A stretch of DNA of 64,000 nt from Bradyrhizobium pachyrhizi (GTDB lineage Bacteria > Pseudomonadota > Alphaproteobacteria > Rhizobiales > Xanthobacteraceae): the NCBI RefSeq assembly GCF_001189245.1, contig NZ_LFIQ01000053.1, positions 30,462 through 94,461 of the forward strand, in the 5' to 3' direction. The notes under the pieces were generated by a model. That model had not been told where the DNA came from, did no database searches, and saw only the letters and a program-made list of their open reading frames with translations. How positions within the stretch are numbered: position 1 is the stretch's first letter; each line of letters starts with the position of its first letter. The position numbers and the translations under genes were made by a program. Positions 47,439-57,349 of the stretch are shown in pieces.

Positions 47439-47954
47439 TCAAGGCTCGCCTGTCTTCTGTCCTGCAATCACTGGCGCGCCTCCGACGGAAACGGGCCCCT
47501 GTCGTTTGGCCCGCTCGATGCGCTTCTTGGCCGGGCTCGAAGCAGCTTGCGCGGGCGAAGAAGTAACGGAGGGGGCAGAAGGGGCAGGTGCTGGATGTTG
47601 CAAAGAATCGATCCGCGAAGTCAGCACGGTGATCTGGTCCAGGATCCCTCTCAGGTCCTGCCGCTGAGCATCGATTTGACGGTTGAGCTCTGCAATGTCG
47701 TCGCTGGTCTTCTGCTGCATCCAATGTATCTCGGTCAGGGACGCCCTGTCCACCGGCGGCAGTCCCACCGGCGAATCGGCGGGCCCGGCTGCCGGCGTCT
47801 CGACAAATCCTGCGAGGCTCCCCCCAAAATGGGCTGCCGCCGCACACAAGCCGACGAAGACAACCAAAAACATCAAACCCCAGCGAATGCGGCCTGACGA
47901 GCCATATAAGAGCGGCCGCAAGTCCGAAGCGGCCGCCTGATCAATCATCTGCAT
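47439..47954 (-). CDS. Hypothetical single-pass membrane protein with coiled coil
   Basis: A 171-residue protein. One hydrophobic helix (RWGLMFLVVFVGLCAAAAHF) near residue 25 follows a short cytoplasmic head; after it comes a proline-rich linker (GPADSPVGLPPV) and a helical coiled coil, IHWMQQKTSDDIAELNRQID then LRGILDQITVLTSRIDSLQ. The end is a Pro/Ala/Ser- and Lys-rich tail. Such proteins are frequent in bradyrhizobia but their function is unknown. The ATG at 47954 begins MQMIDQAAASDLRPLLYG. It stands alone and is convergent with hemN. Confidence 0.75.
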   Translation of the reverse strand: MQMIDQAAASDLRPLLYGSSGRIRWGLMFLVVFVGLCAAAAHFGGSLAGFVETPAAGPADSPVGLPPVDRASLTEIHWMQQKTSDDIAELNRQIDAQRQDLRGILDQITVLTSRIDSLQHPAPAPSAPSVTSSPAQAASSPAKKRIERAKRQGPVSVGGAPVIAGQKTGEP

Positions 47955-49157
47955 CGTCCCCTGCCCGACTTCCCCGTTTTGATCGGCTTGTCTCCTTGAC
48001 TCGAGAACTCGCGATACTTACGCATCCCAGCCAACCGCAGCCGCCGACAACATCATTCTTCACAAACTCGCCGATCAGTTGCCCCCTTGGCCTCGATGAA
48101 GCGGCCCGTCTTGACCGAGGCAAAGCGAACACTTTACGCGGAGCTAATCCATCATAGGGCTCGCGGTAAGCAATAGTTCTCGCCTTCGAGGGTCATAGCG
48201 CAGCATTTTCGCATCATTCAGGAGAACCTCGCAGATTTTCTTGTCTTGCCGGCGCCTGATGCGAACCGGCCGCTATTCCTTCAGGTCTGAATCTCAGCTT
48301 TCGCGCTGCCGAGACCGGCAACTTCACGGCTTGCTGCCGCGTAAAGCGCGACAGCTGGCGCTCGAGTCACCTTGCCATTGGAGCGGCAAGCGCTGGACAT
48401 GGCCAACTACCAGTTCTGGCAGGTTGATCGAGACGACGGACACATGGCAAGCGTGGCCGAAACGAACGCTGCGGGATCACAGGTCCAGGAACTAGGAATG
48501 CACTACAGATTTGGCCATGCCAATGGAGCGTACGAAGTTAGCAACTGCTCGCCCACAGCCACCAAAGCCGCTCGAAACCTGATTCCTCTGATCTCATGGG
48601 CCATCATCATGAACGTTGTGACGCGATCGCTGCGCGAAGAGATTCCAAGGCTCTCTGGAAATCGCGGTCGTCGATCGTTTCGCCCTTCGCAGGCGAGCCT
48701 ACCAAGCAGCTTCATGAAGCCACGGCGCCGGCTTGGCCAGCTTTGCATTCCAGTGGCCGCCATTTCGTCGAGAACGGCCTCTTCGAGCGGGATGCTCGGC
48801 ACAACTGCAGTCCTCTGCCCCATAGTGTAGCAGGGTCGAGGCTCGCAATGTCTTGACGGCGAGGACAGCTGAGGCTCCGCGCGCTCGCTGCCAGCGGTTC
48901 TCGTCCAGCCAGCAAGCGCTGTCACTCTCGGCAAATCCGGCCTGATGCACAACAAGGTGCAGACCAGATCGTTCTCGCGTTTACGGGCGACGTGGCTCGG
49001 CGCGTTAAGCGGATCTCGCTGGGATGGACGAACCGCCTTGCCCGTGAGGCGTCGGCCCCCTTGTCCTTAGACGCCGAGGCTTGGGAAGTCCGTTCTGGGC
49101 CATCAAGGCCGGTTTTCAATTCATGCGTGGTTCGCAAACAAGGACGCGAAGAAAACT
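47955..49157. other. 1.2-kb stretch without recognised gene
   Basis: A rightward frame 48372-48830 and leftward frames around 48500-48950 are open but carry no known motif or good ribosome site. The region upstream of the porin gene holds no recognised promoter motif. Confidence 0.45.
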
Positions 49158-50744
49158 GTGGGTGATTACTTTGATGCGGCGACGACGCCTCAGACATCTT
49201 CGGCCACGGCAGCACTTGCCTGCAGCTTGCGATCAAGCGAGAAGAAACCGCGACTTGCCGTCGCACTTTCTCTCGCGGCTTGTTTGATGGGCCCCCCTGT
49301 TTTGGCACAAACTGCTGAAGAGACTGGTCCCAAAAGCAGCGCTGTGGGCCAAGCCACTAAGAGAAGAACGCCAAGAGCGCCCGACATGTCCACAAAGCTC
49401 CGGATCGGCGTGGTCAATCAGCCAGTTCGAACGGCGCCGGCATCAGCTCCCAACCTGTCTCTCATAAAGCGCAGCAGCGCCGATCGGGTTGTTCAGACGC
49501 AAACGCGAAAGACGATCGACCCCTTCGCACGCTTCGATACTTTCCGAGAAAAAGGGATCTGGCTCACCATACCGGGCCCTGTCGATACGATTGTTCAGGA
49601 CAGGGACGGTGTTAGATCCGCTCTGGCTGACGTCGGGATCGGCTATATCGGCTGGACGCACAACACGTTTGCCAACGACCAGCTGCCGAATGCGGCCAGA
49701 AGCAGCATCGCCAACCAGCTCTACATGGGGCAGAATCCGACGTTTGCTACGGCGAACTTCATGATCGTCACCTACGATCTCGGCCGGTTTGGCATTCCCG
49801 ATGGCCAGATTGTCGTGGGAGCGGAGCAGCAATACTGGACATGGAAGCGCCCGGGACCGGATCGAGTGGGGCTAAATACACTCGCCTATTATCAAACTTT
49901 CCTCGACAGGAAATTCGAACTCAAACTTGGCTATCTCAGAAATCAGAATGAGTTCACCGGCACATTGTTCGGAGGGATCTCAGGATCAAACATGTTTGCC
50001 TTGTTCCAGGCAGGCATGAGCACCAACGCCGCTCCCACGCCCGCCGTCAACCTTAAGTACAATTTTGCTGATCGCTGGTACAATAAAGTCTCCGTGCAGC
50101 GCTCCATCAGCCCAGATGGTCCTTATGCGCAGATAACCGACAATCCAACCGGCCTGAACTGGAGTACGGCCAATACAGGCATTCTTTTCATTGACGAACT
50201 TGGCTACAAGAGCAAGGCCGCTCCCGGCGTGCCCGACACATGGCTGCGGGCGGGCATTGGCTTCAACAACAGCCGCTACAAGAATCTAGCGGATCCGGAT
50301 CAACAAAGGGAGAGCGGGAACAACTTTCATTACGTCGCTGCTGACAGGCAGCTCTGGCAGAGTGATGTCGAGGGGACGCCATCTCGCGGCATCTATGGCG
50401 GATTCTCCATCATGGGAGCTCCGCCTGACTTGAACCGGATCAGCCGGTATTACGAGCTTCGGCTGTATGCGAAGGGACCTTTTGATAGTCGTCCCAGTGA
50501 TCTGATGGCTCTTGTCGCCACCAACACCGCCTGGAGCAAGTTTGCAGTGGATGCCGCCTTGGCAAAAGGACAGCTTGCGCATCGCGATACCACTGCAATT
50601 ACGGGAACATACACCGCGCATCTCGCCCCGGGTGTGTATGCAACCGTCGGACTGTCGTACGTGCACAACCCGACAAGCGTCACACACACGCCCCAAACGG
50701 AGCACGCCCTCAATCTTCTGGTGTCTACGCTGATATTCTTCTAG
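49158..50744 (+). CDS. OprB-family carbohydrate-selective porin
   Basis: A 528-residue outer-membrane protein. A signal sequence (RLAVALSLAACLMGPPVLAQ) follows a short leader; the mature part contains GIWLTIPGPVDTIVQDRDGV, YIGWTHNTFAND, QLYMGQNPTFATANFMIV and the C-terminal barrel strand ALNLLVSTLIFF ending in Phe, as usual for outer-membrane barrels. OprB porins admit sugars. The GTG at 49158 is the first start of the frame; the signal peptide would lie near residue 30, so a later start is possible. It is convergent with the acyltransferase gene, separated by a large hairpin. Confidence 0.85.
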   Translation: MGDYFDAATTPQTSSATAALACSLRSSEKKPRLAVALSLAACLMGPPVLAQTAEETGPKSSAVGQATKRRTPRAPDMSTKLRIGVVNQPVRTAPASAPNLSLIKRSSADRVVQTQTRKTIDPFARFDTFREKGIWLTIPGPVDTIVQDRDGVRSALADVGIGYIGWTHNTFANDQLPNAARSSIANQLYMGQNPTFATANFMIVTYDLGRFGIPDGQIVVGAEQQYWTWKRPGPDRVGLNTLAYYQTFLDRKFELKLGYLRNQNEFTGTLFGGISGSNMFALFQAGMSTNAAPTPAVNLKYNFADRWYNKVSVQRSISPDGPYAQITDNPTGLNWSTANTGILFIDELGYKSKAAPGVPDTWLRAGIGFNNSRYKNLADPDQQRESGNNFHYVAADRQLWQSDVEGTPSRGIYGGFSIMGAPPDLNRISRYYELRLYAKGPFDSRPSDLMALVATNTAWSKFAVDAALAKGQLAHRDTTAITGTYTAHLAPGVYATVGLSYVHNPTSVTHTPQTEHALNLLVSTLIFF

Positions 50745-50795
50745 TCATCGAGGATGCACACCAATTCGGCTTCCCAGTCCTCGGTTTTAAAAATA

Positions 50796-50834
50796 GGTAA
50801 TGCGTCAGTTTGAATTTCAAACTGAGGCATTACC
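50796..50834 (-). terminator. Strong hairpin terminator between porin and acyltransferase genes
   Basis: GGTAATGCGTCAGTTTGAA, one base, TTCAAACTGAGGCATTACC: 19-base arms with a single mismatch. On the minus strand it is followed by TATTTTTAAAA, a good T-rich tail for the acyltransferase transcript. On the plus strand it could also stop the porin transcript. Confidence 0.75.
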
Positions 50835-50948
50835 AAAATTACGTGCTACTTCTGTCAACGCGTCGGCTGGAGGCTGCGAAGAGCGAACCGGGAGCCGGCT
50901 CTCGGATGATCCCGGGGGCTTCCGATCGGATTTCGGCTACAGCTCTAC

Positions 50949-52064
50949 TTATGCGCGGGCTGATCCGCTGGACAAAAGGGCGCGGGGCGAAGCTCCTAGA
51001 ATGAGCTGAGACAGATAAGGAATGTCGCGCACGGTTCGGCGCACCATCAGCGCGACGAGAACAATCGCTCCCCCTAGAATTCCCGCCACGGCCAACCTGG
51101 TTGTGAGATCCGAAGGCACTGCGTACCGTATCGAATCCATGAGGCGAAATACCGTACCCTGAATCAAGTACAGCACCAGCGTGCTCTGTCCCATTTCCAC
51201 GGCGATAAAGCGGACCACTCGATTTGAGCGGCCAGATCTCCAGCATTGCAAGAAGAGCTCAATCATGATCGCTGAGGCTGCCGCAGAGCCAAAAAGCATC
51301 AGAAGCACGTTCTTCGCCGACAGCACATCTTGAACCAACGCGAGATTTTTGTAGACGTAAGTGTCCTTCTGCCAGGCCAGAAAACACACCAGTGCCGCTA
51401 TCCAGAGAGACACGACCAAGATCAGCTTGTAAGATGGTGTTATGCTTGTCCACCGGCCTTTCGACTGCGCAAATGAGAAGCCCAGGCAGAAAAACGGGTA
51501 AGTGTACTTTATGAGAGGAAATATGGAGAATGTCAGGGGTGCGAGCGCGACCAGTACGACTGATACGAACAAGATCCAGGGCGAGCAATGATCGAAGATC
51601 GAAAGAATTTTAACGAGAAGAAAATGAACGAACGCTGCCCAGATGAACCAGTATGTGTCGGCAACATCGTTCAGAACTGGCAAAATGTCGCCCGATGCGT
51701 CAGGCGCGCGGGGGAGCACAGCCAACTTTGCTGTCTCCAGGAGGGCGCACCAAAACAGCATGGGCAGCAAGAGCTGCATCGCCCGATCGCCGACGGCTTG
51801 CGCTAACGACTTTCGCAACAGCGCACGGCAAGCAAGATGTCCGCTTATCGCCATAAAGAGAGGCATATGGAACATGTAGATCCATTTGAAGCATGGCGAA
51901 TCCCAGAAGCCTTCATCTCGGTAGAGGATATACTGGATCAGGTGACCGACGATCACCAAAATGATCAGCACTCCTTTGGCAAAATCCAAAGCTAGATCGC
52001 GATCGTTCGCCTCTGGCGCACCAGGTGCAGTCGATCCGGTTAAATTTCGCAATGTATCAATCAT
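50949..52064 (-). CDS. Acyltransferase 3 family membrane protein (OafA/NolL/NodX-like)
   Basis: A 371-residue multi-pass membrane O-acyltransferase. The opening DLALDFAKGVLIILVIVGHL has the conserved catalytic-site histidine of the family, and MFHMPLFMAISGHLACRALL, LLLPMLFWCALLE and about ten hydrophobic segments follow. Family members acetylate or acylate sugars; NolL and NodX modify Nod factors. The ATG at 52064 lies in AGGAGCGAATG; ATGs at 52109 and 52127 would extend it. A perfect tts box lies about 190 bases upstream in the right orientation, so it is a candidate for the type III regulon although it is not an obvious secreted effector. Substrate unknown. Confidence 0.85.
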   Translation of the reverse strand: MIDTLRNLTGSTAPGAPEANDRDLALDFAKGVLIILVIVGHLIQYILYRDEGFWDSPCFKWIYMFHMPLFMAISGHLACRALLRKSLAQAVGDRAMQLLLPMLFWCALLETAKLAVLPRAPDASGDILPVLNDVADTYWFIWAAFVHFLLVKILSIFDHCSPWILFVSVVLVALAPLTFSIFPLIKYTYPFFCLGFSFAQSKGRWTSITPSYKLILVVSLWIAALVCFLAWQKDTYVYKNLALVQDVLSAKNVLLMLFGSAAASAIMIELFLQCWRSGRSNRVVRFIAVEMGQSTLVLYLIQGTVFRLMDSIRYAVPSDLTTRLAVAGILGGAIVLVALMVRRTVRDIPYLSQLILGASPRALLSSGSARA

Positions 52065-52253
52065 TCGCTCCTGCAGCTTTGCTCCATGGAGATCGATCCG
52101 ACCGATCATCGTGGAGGCAATTGCCATTTAGAGACTACGCTCCGATAGCTGGCTGGGCACCAATGTTCAATTATATGGAGGCAGGTGATCGGTATAAAGA
52201 AAGAGGGAAGGAGTTATACGAGGGTTTGCAGATCGGCGATCTGTGCGGCCGCA

Positions 52254-52271
52254 AGCTTTCGAAAAGCTGAC
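52254..52271 (-). promoter_or_regulatory. tts box (TtsI-binding promoter element)
   Basis: Reading leftwards: GTCAGCTTTTCGAAAGCT, a full match to the conserved core of rhizobial tts boxes. TtsI, itself made under NodD control, uses it to express type III secretion genes. It points to the acyltransferase gene at 52064; no other gene lies between. Confidence 0.88.
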
Positions 52272-52483
52272 GAGATCAAGTGTTCGCAACAAGCAGCGGC
52301 GCGGCGATCGCATGATGTCTTCTGAAACATGCAACATAAAGCCGGCCAGCTGTGGCTTCGCAGCCCGCCTGAAGTTGAGCTGCCGCGGGTGCGTTCAAAC
52401 CCAAGCAAAGCTTCCCTCGCCGTCATCCATACCAGGACGGCGCATGGCATCAACTACGCCTTTTTCGTGAATGTTTCTGTGCC

Positions 52484-53464
52484 CTATCTTCCGCTGGGCA
52501 GCCAATCCGTGGCCTCGCCGAAGAACGCCCTCAGCGACCATTTCGCGGCTTGGCTATCGGTCAGTTGATGAGAGTGAGGCTCGCGGCCTGCCGGATTGGC
52601 TCCAATGCCGGAGGATTTGTATTCGGCATAGTTGGCCGTCTTAAGTGTAATCGTCTTGCCCGGAGTCCACTCGCGCCAGCCTTCCGCTATGATCGGTGCA
52701 TCCATCTTCGTCGACAGGAACACCACTGTGGCATAGGGGCGCCAAGGCCGGCCGAGCGCCACATAGCGCGCGGCAGGGTCGGCAGTCAGCCTGCAATGAT
52801 CGAAAACATACGCGCTGTCCTCGTCCGAGGCTCCTTTGCTCTGTGCGGTATACACGACCGCTTGATTTGCGATGCCGTGCAACTCACATTGTCGGAAATA
52901 GGCCTTGGCATCACCAAATATGAAATCGACATGCCCCTCGATGTAGCAGTTCGAGAAGTATTGTCGCGATACTCGGCCGTTCGGCCGCTTACCGGCAAAC
53001 AGCGTGTCCTGGGCGCCGAGCAGGCGGACGCGGGTGATAACGTCCCTGTCTCCAGTGACCGACAACGCCACCGCCTGCGAGGATGGATTGGCCGGATTGA
53101 GCGCGTAGTCGTTTTGGATTGTCAAATTATCGAGCCGGAAATCATCGCCAGAGGCGTCCAGCGTCGCAGAACGAGCGGTTTCTCCGACATTGATCGCGCC
53201 GTCGCCATACACAACGACCGTATCATTTGGCTTCTTGCCGGAACCTATGATATGTACACCAGATTTAGAGACTTTGACCTTCTCGCGATAAATGCCCGGC
53301 GCGATCTGGATGTCCCCGCCTTGGATCGGTAATGCGTCGATCGCTTCCTGAACCGAGTGATAGGCTGCCCTGTCGGCATGCGAGACAAAAAGTGGCTGAG
53401 CATGGGCCGCCGAGATGCAGAAACTTCCGACCAGAACTGCAGCGAACAGCGCGAAAATCCGCAT
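52484..53464 (-). CDS. Pectinesterase (pectin methylesterase), secreted
   Basis: A 326-residue carbohydrate esterase family 8 enzyme with a signal peptide (MRIFALFAAVLVGSFCISAA, cleavage after AHA). It has the catalytic-region motifs GAQDTLF, YIEGHVDFIFGDA (active-site Asp residues) and LGRPWRPYATVVF (substrate-binding Arg and Trp). It removes methyl esters from plant pectin, making it accessible to polygalacturonase. It follows the polygalacturonase gene by 258 bases on the same strand and may form an operon with it. The tts box at 52254 lies downstream of it and does not serve it. Confidence 0.95.
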   Translation of the reverse strand: MRIFALFAAVLVGSFCISAAHAQPLFVSHADRAAYHSVQEAIDALPIQGGDIQIAPGIYREKVKVSKSGVHIIGSGKKPNDTVVVYGDGAINVGETARSATLDASGDDFRLDNLTIQNDYALNPANPSSQAVALSVTGDRDVITRVRLLGAQDTLFAGKRPNGRVSRQYFSNCYIEGHVDFIFGDAKAYFRQCELHGIANQAVVYTAQSKGASDEDSAYVFDHCRLTADPAARYVALGRPWRPYATVVFLSTKMDAPIIAEGWREWTPGKTITLKTANYAEYKSSGIGANPAGREPHSHQLTDSQAAKWSLRAFFGEATDWLPSGR

Positions 53465-53722
53465 GTGGTCTCACCTTTTGTCGGGCTCGCTGCACGCTCG
53501 ATGCAGTCGGGATAACGTCCCGCCGCGACAAGCAGCTGAGTATGATCAACACGTTTCTCCACCGAGCCGGAACTCTCGCGCAACTGCGGGAACGTCCGAT
53601 GGCGGTGACCCTGTCGGACTGCTGCAATGAGGGTGTCAGCGCCGTGTCTCGTCGCAACGCCCGTGAATCAAAGCGGTATCGAGGCGCATCTGACCGGCCT
53701 GAGCTTCGACACCGAGTTGTGC

Positions 53723-55021
53723 TTAATCATTACCGTCCCGGAATGCTCTGGCACATCCCTCCCATCCGCGCGACGCCGGTTCTCTGGCTCGCCCGGGTAG
53801 CGGCGGCGACACATCAGAATGATCGGCGGTCACATTGGCATGTTCGAGCTGCCAAGTCGCGGAATCGGCAAATCGAACATCCTCGAGCGTCACATCAAGG
53901 GCGTGCCGCTCGTCGACCCCGCGCATCAGCAGCGCACCATTGTCGCCACGCACATGGCGCAGAACGATCTGGCGATAGACTGGAATCCTCGTGCCTTGGG
54001 CACGTGGATCGTATTTTGTATCGAACGCGACCGGCCATCGGTTGCCCCGCAGACACACGTTCTCATAGGTCACCCGTTCGACCAGGCCGCCTCGGCTGAT
54101 ATCGCTCTTGATGCGCAGGCCGGACGTCGTGCCGTCCAAGGTCAGGTTGCGGACCAGTATGTCACTGGCGCCGGAATTCACCTCGCTGCCGATCGACATC
54201 CCGTGCCCCCAGCCGAAGTAGTTATCGGTGATGGAGATATGACGGGTTGCGCCATTGTCGCCGGCTTTGATTGCGACGTTATCGTCTCCAGTGCGGATAA
54301 AACTGTGGGTGATTGTTACGTCCTGGCTGGCGCCAGGATCGATGCCGTCGGTATTGCGGGCATCGGCCGGTGCATCGATCGTGAGGCCCCAGAACGTGGC
54401 ACCTTGGACCCGGTTCATCGCGACATGGAAACTGGGTGAATTGCGCAAGGTGACGCCAGAAACAGTGATGTCCTGTGCATGATCAATCTGGATCAAACGC
54501 GGGGCGTTCTGGTTGCCGCCCTCGGCCTGTGCGCGGCGGGCCAGCTGCCACCAGGTTTCGGCGCTGCCGACCATCGGTGCACCGCCCTGGCCGTCGATGA
54601 TGCCGTCGCCGTAGATGCCGCCGCCGCGCGTTTTGGAGAAGCTGACGAACGGCCGACAACCGTCGCCTTTCGCCCCGATGCGACCACACTGTCCGCGACC
54701 CTTGTCGTAGGCAGCAGGTTCGGGGATGGCGAAAAGCGTTGCACCGCGTCCGATCCACAAGGTCACGCCCGATTTCATCTCGAGTGAGCCCGATCGGAAC
54801 TCGCCACGCCCGAGATAGACCGCAGCACCGGCGGGGCAATGGTCGATGGCACCTTGCAGCCTCGCCGTGTCGTTCCCACCAGATGGCACCGGGCGGTCGC
54901 AGACCGTTTGAGGTGCTCCGGGTTCGGCGACAATGCGGCGATCTTGTGCTTTCGCGGTGGGGCAAAAAGCGATGAAGGCAACGCTAAACAACAGGGTCCA
55001 TTCGCGAAAAAGCTTTGTCAT
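53723..55021 (-). CDS. Polygalacturonase, glycoside hydrolase family 28, secreted
   Basis: A 432-residue enzyme with an N-terminal signal peptide (LLFSVAFIAFCPTAKA). The GH28 signatures are all present: NTDGID, TGDDNVAIK (catalytic Asp pair), GHGMSIGSE (His and Gly) and LRIKSD (substrate-binding Arg and Lys). The catalytic domain is a right-handed beta-helix that cleaves de-esterified pectin. With the pectinesterase it forms a pectin-degrading pair, fitting plant-cell-wall loosening during infection. No nod box or tts box was found within about 200 bases upstream; only the ATG at 55021 is used as start. Confidence 0.95.
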   Translation of the reverse strand: MTKLFREWTLLFSVAFIAFCPTAKAQDRRIVAEPGAPQTVCDRPVPSGGNDTARLQGAIDHCPAGAAVYLGRGEFRSGSLEMKSGVTLWIGRGATLFAIPEPAAYDKGRGQCGRIGAKGDGCRPFVSFSKTRGGGIYGDGIIDGQGGAPMVGSAETWWQLARRAQAEGGNQNAPRLIQIDHAQDITVSGVTLRNSPSFHVAMNRVQGATFWGLTIDAPADARNTDGIDPGASQDVTITHSFIRTGDDNVAIKAGDNGATRHISITDNYFGWGHGMSIGSEVNSGASDILVRNLTLDGTTSGLRIKSDISRGGLVERVTYENVCLRGNRWPVAFDTKYDPRAQGTRIPVYRQIVLRHVRGDNGALLMRGVDERHALDVTLEDVRFADSATWQLEHANVTADHSDVSPPLPGRAREPASRGWEGCARAFRDGND

Positions 55022-55798
55022 CGACCTCGTCTCGTGCCGCGAGCATCCTCGCCACTACCTTGTCCTGAGCTGAGCGCCGGCCAATCGGCCGCCGTTCGCC
55101 GCACTGGCCCGCGCAAGATGACATTTATAAGACCGCAAACGAGAGCGTGGGCCTTGCCAACGACGGCACTCGACGGCTGATGCCATCGAGGCAGAGCCGG
55201 AGCACCTCACGTCCGCATCGATTCTTCAGCGAACGGAGCAGCCGCAAGCCAGATACGAGGCGGCCAGGCACCATGTGCTCAGGTAGAGCAGCCTGCTTTG
55301 GACCGAACAGAACCAGAAACAGACTCAGGTCGATCGACGGCTATGCACGTGAACTGATTTTTCGATCTCGACCCTTTATTTTGCCCGGGATCAAACATTC
55401 TTGCCTGCAAACTCTCGAATAAGACCGAGCAGCGCGTCGGGGGCGATAAGCCGGGACGAGAAAGAACCGCCAGATCGCAGCTGAACGACAAGTTACTGCT
55501 CGGGCGCCGCCGTAGTTTACAGAACGGCTCGGCGCAGTGGGTGATTGAATAGTGCAGTTCGCGGCGCCGTTGCTCGCAGCTTGAAGCGTTTTCCGCGTTC
55601 AGCATGTCGTAGTTTTGCGAGCCTTATCGAATCGAAGACCAGGCAGCACGCCGCGGCCGCGCATCGAATGCCAAAAAGACAGTACGCGCTCGACCACTTG
55701 CAAGCGGTGGCGGTGGTGTAGCGACGACGATGAGGTCGCAAGTTGACCGTCGATCATTGCAGAAGACGATGAGTTGTGATTTGGGCGCGAGCGCGCCT
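55022..55798. other. Intergenic stretch upstream of the polygalacturonase
   Basis: About 780 bases without a recognised gene. It should contain the polygalacturonase promoter, but I see no known motif. Confidence 0.45.
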
Positions 55799-55823
55799 AG
55801 CTGTGTACGTTACGTACATAGCT
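55799..55823. repeat. 25-base near-perfect palindrome
   Basis: AGCTGTGTACGT, one base (T), ACGTACATAGCT. The 12-base arms differ at one position. The size and symmetry suit a dimeric regulator site; the sequence does not match nod, tts, FixK or MerR-type elements. A second short inverted repeat (TAGCTGC, seven bases, GCAGCTA) overlaps its right side. Confidence 0.5.
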
Positions 55824-56523
55824 GCTGTAGTGGCAGCTACTTTACCCGACATTTGGTTAGCTCTTTGCTTACGGTGTGATCTTGCGACCTCAGTGGTAGA
55901 ACCGATGCAGGTTCATGATTCTGTGCGAAATTATGCTGCGAGCGCTAAAAGTTCCAAAGTTGCGACCAGGCTTTTACAAAGGGTCAAAGGAATATTCGAC
56001 GACAAGCACCATCAACCCACCGTGCTAGTTCAGTAGAGACCATGAATAGACGGTGACCCGAATCGCGGATGGCGGTCCGCCGACCGTCGGAAGGCCCTGC
56101 CCGCCTGGGACTAAATCAGGGTCGGATTTCGGAACTCCGCGATCTCCCGGTGCGAACGAATCACCTGCGGAATCCTGCTGATTGAGAGCAGTCTTTAACC
56201 TTGTTGTTTGCGGTGCGACAAGCCGTTTCTGCCGACGCCAATAAGGCTCGAAGAACTTGATTGCATACGGAGAAAGGCCGCTCTCGAAGAGATAAGCAGG
56301 TCAGCCCAGCAGGCCTGTTTGTCGCTGGCTGGGCTTTGGGAGATTCCGACGAAGCCGATTGTCCGCATCAGTTGCGCTGGACCGCTGCTTCATCGAGCGG
56401 GAGTTTGCGATTTCGGAGGTGATGTACTCGGGTAATTGAGCTACCAGGATTATCGGAACATCGGGCAATCTCGCATGCCCCCGGCCGAGCCGTCTACTAC
56501 GACTCTCGCGCGCGCCTTTTACC
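55824..56523. other. Gene-poor stretch
   Basis: No recognisable gene. An 86-codon rightward frame (55776-56036) with a hydrophobic start spans the palindrome, but its composition does not persuade. Confidence 0.4.
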
Positions 56524-56740
56524 TAGTTCACCGACATGGTCACGCTTCCCTCCGGAAACGTGCGGTGATTTTAGTGAGCCACCTAAAGCTTCGATGTAGC
56601 GTCGTAGATTGCTGACATACAGATCCGCGCGACGTTCTAGTTTCGCGATGGCGCGTTGGCCTACGTTTGGTTCACGCGCCAGCTCTTTCTTGCGAGCGCG
56701 CGCCTGCGCGAAGTTTGGCGGCCAGGTGATGTCGTCTCGC
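56524..56740 (-). pseudogene. XRE-type helix-turn-helix (HigA-like antitoxin) remnant
   Basis: Reading leftwards: PNFAQARARKKELAREPNVG, then QRAIAKLERRADLYVSNLRR and YIEALGGSLK. This is the pattern of HigA-type antitoxin or XRE regulators, in which a Q-x-x-I-AKLERR helix and a Y-V-S-x-LRRYIEALGG helix follow each other. After SLK the expected ITARFPEG and SVTMSVN appear in other frames, so frameshifts have destroyed the end. No partner toxin was recognised. Confidence 0.55.
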
Positions 56741-57349
56741 TTGAAGCAAGAATCGAGGATGCACAGCGTGCCGTCCAGCCATCAGGTCGTCCCTTCCTTC
56801 TTAAGCCTTCGAGATGCCCCCGTCGCAACGCTTGTCAGCGAGGGCAGCATTCTTCGTAGAACATGTCCTTACCCGTCTTGCCTCCGCCGATCAGCGCCGC
56901 GCCGTAGAAGAAGCCGATCCCATGAAAATTCTCATCCAAATTGACGCTGTTAGCGGTAACCTTCCCGATCGCCAAGCTCACCTTCCGGCAGTCGGCTTCC
57001 CAGCTGACGGAAAGCTGACGTGACCTGATCATGAAAGTGGATCTGTCTGCTCACAAACGCCGGCCGCGGCCAGTGCGACGTGCCCGGCCGCCGGCAAGAT
57101 GAGCCGCTCGGCCACGACCACTTCCTGCTAGCGCCGCGCCTCCGTTTTTTCAAAGTGGAGCCCGGTGGCAAAAAGGAAACCGGATCGGCAGGTGGCACGC
57201 TTCTCGTGCCCAACTTCCCGACCGCTTTGGCCGTCCGGAAAAGCTACCGACCAGTGGCCTGAACAACTGCAGTGTATGGATAATACCGGTGCCCGATCGA
57301 CAGAAACCAAATGCAGGAATTGGAGCGTGGCTTTTTTGCAGTCAAGGGC

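Noticed and set aside
57002..57019. tts-box-like sequence on the minus strand (GTCAGCTTTCCGTCAGCT)
   Set aside because: Three mismatches in the conserved second half and no candidate gene to its left; it is also explained by a short direct repeat of AGCTGACG.
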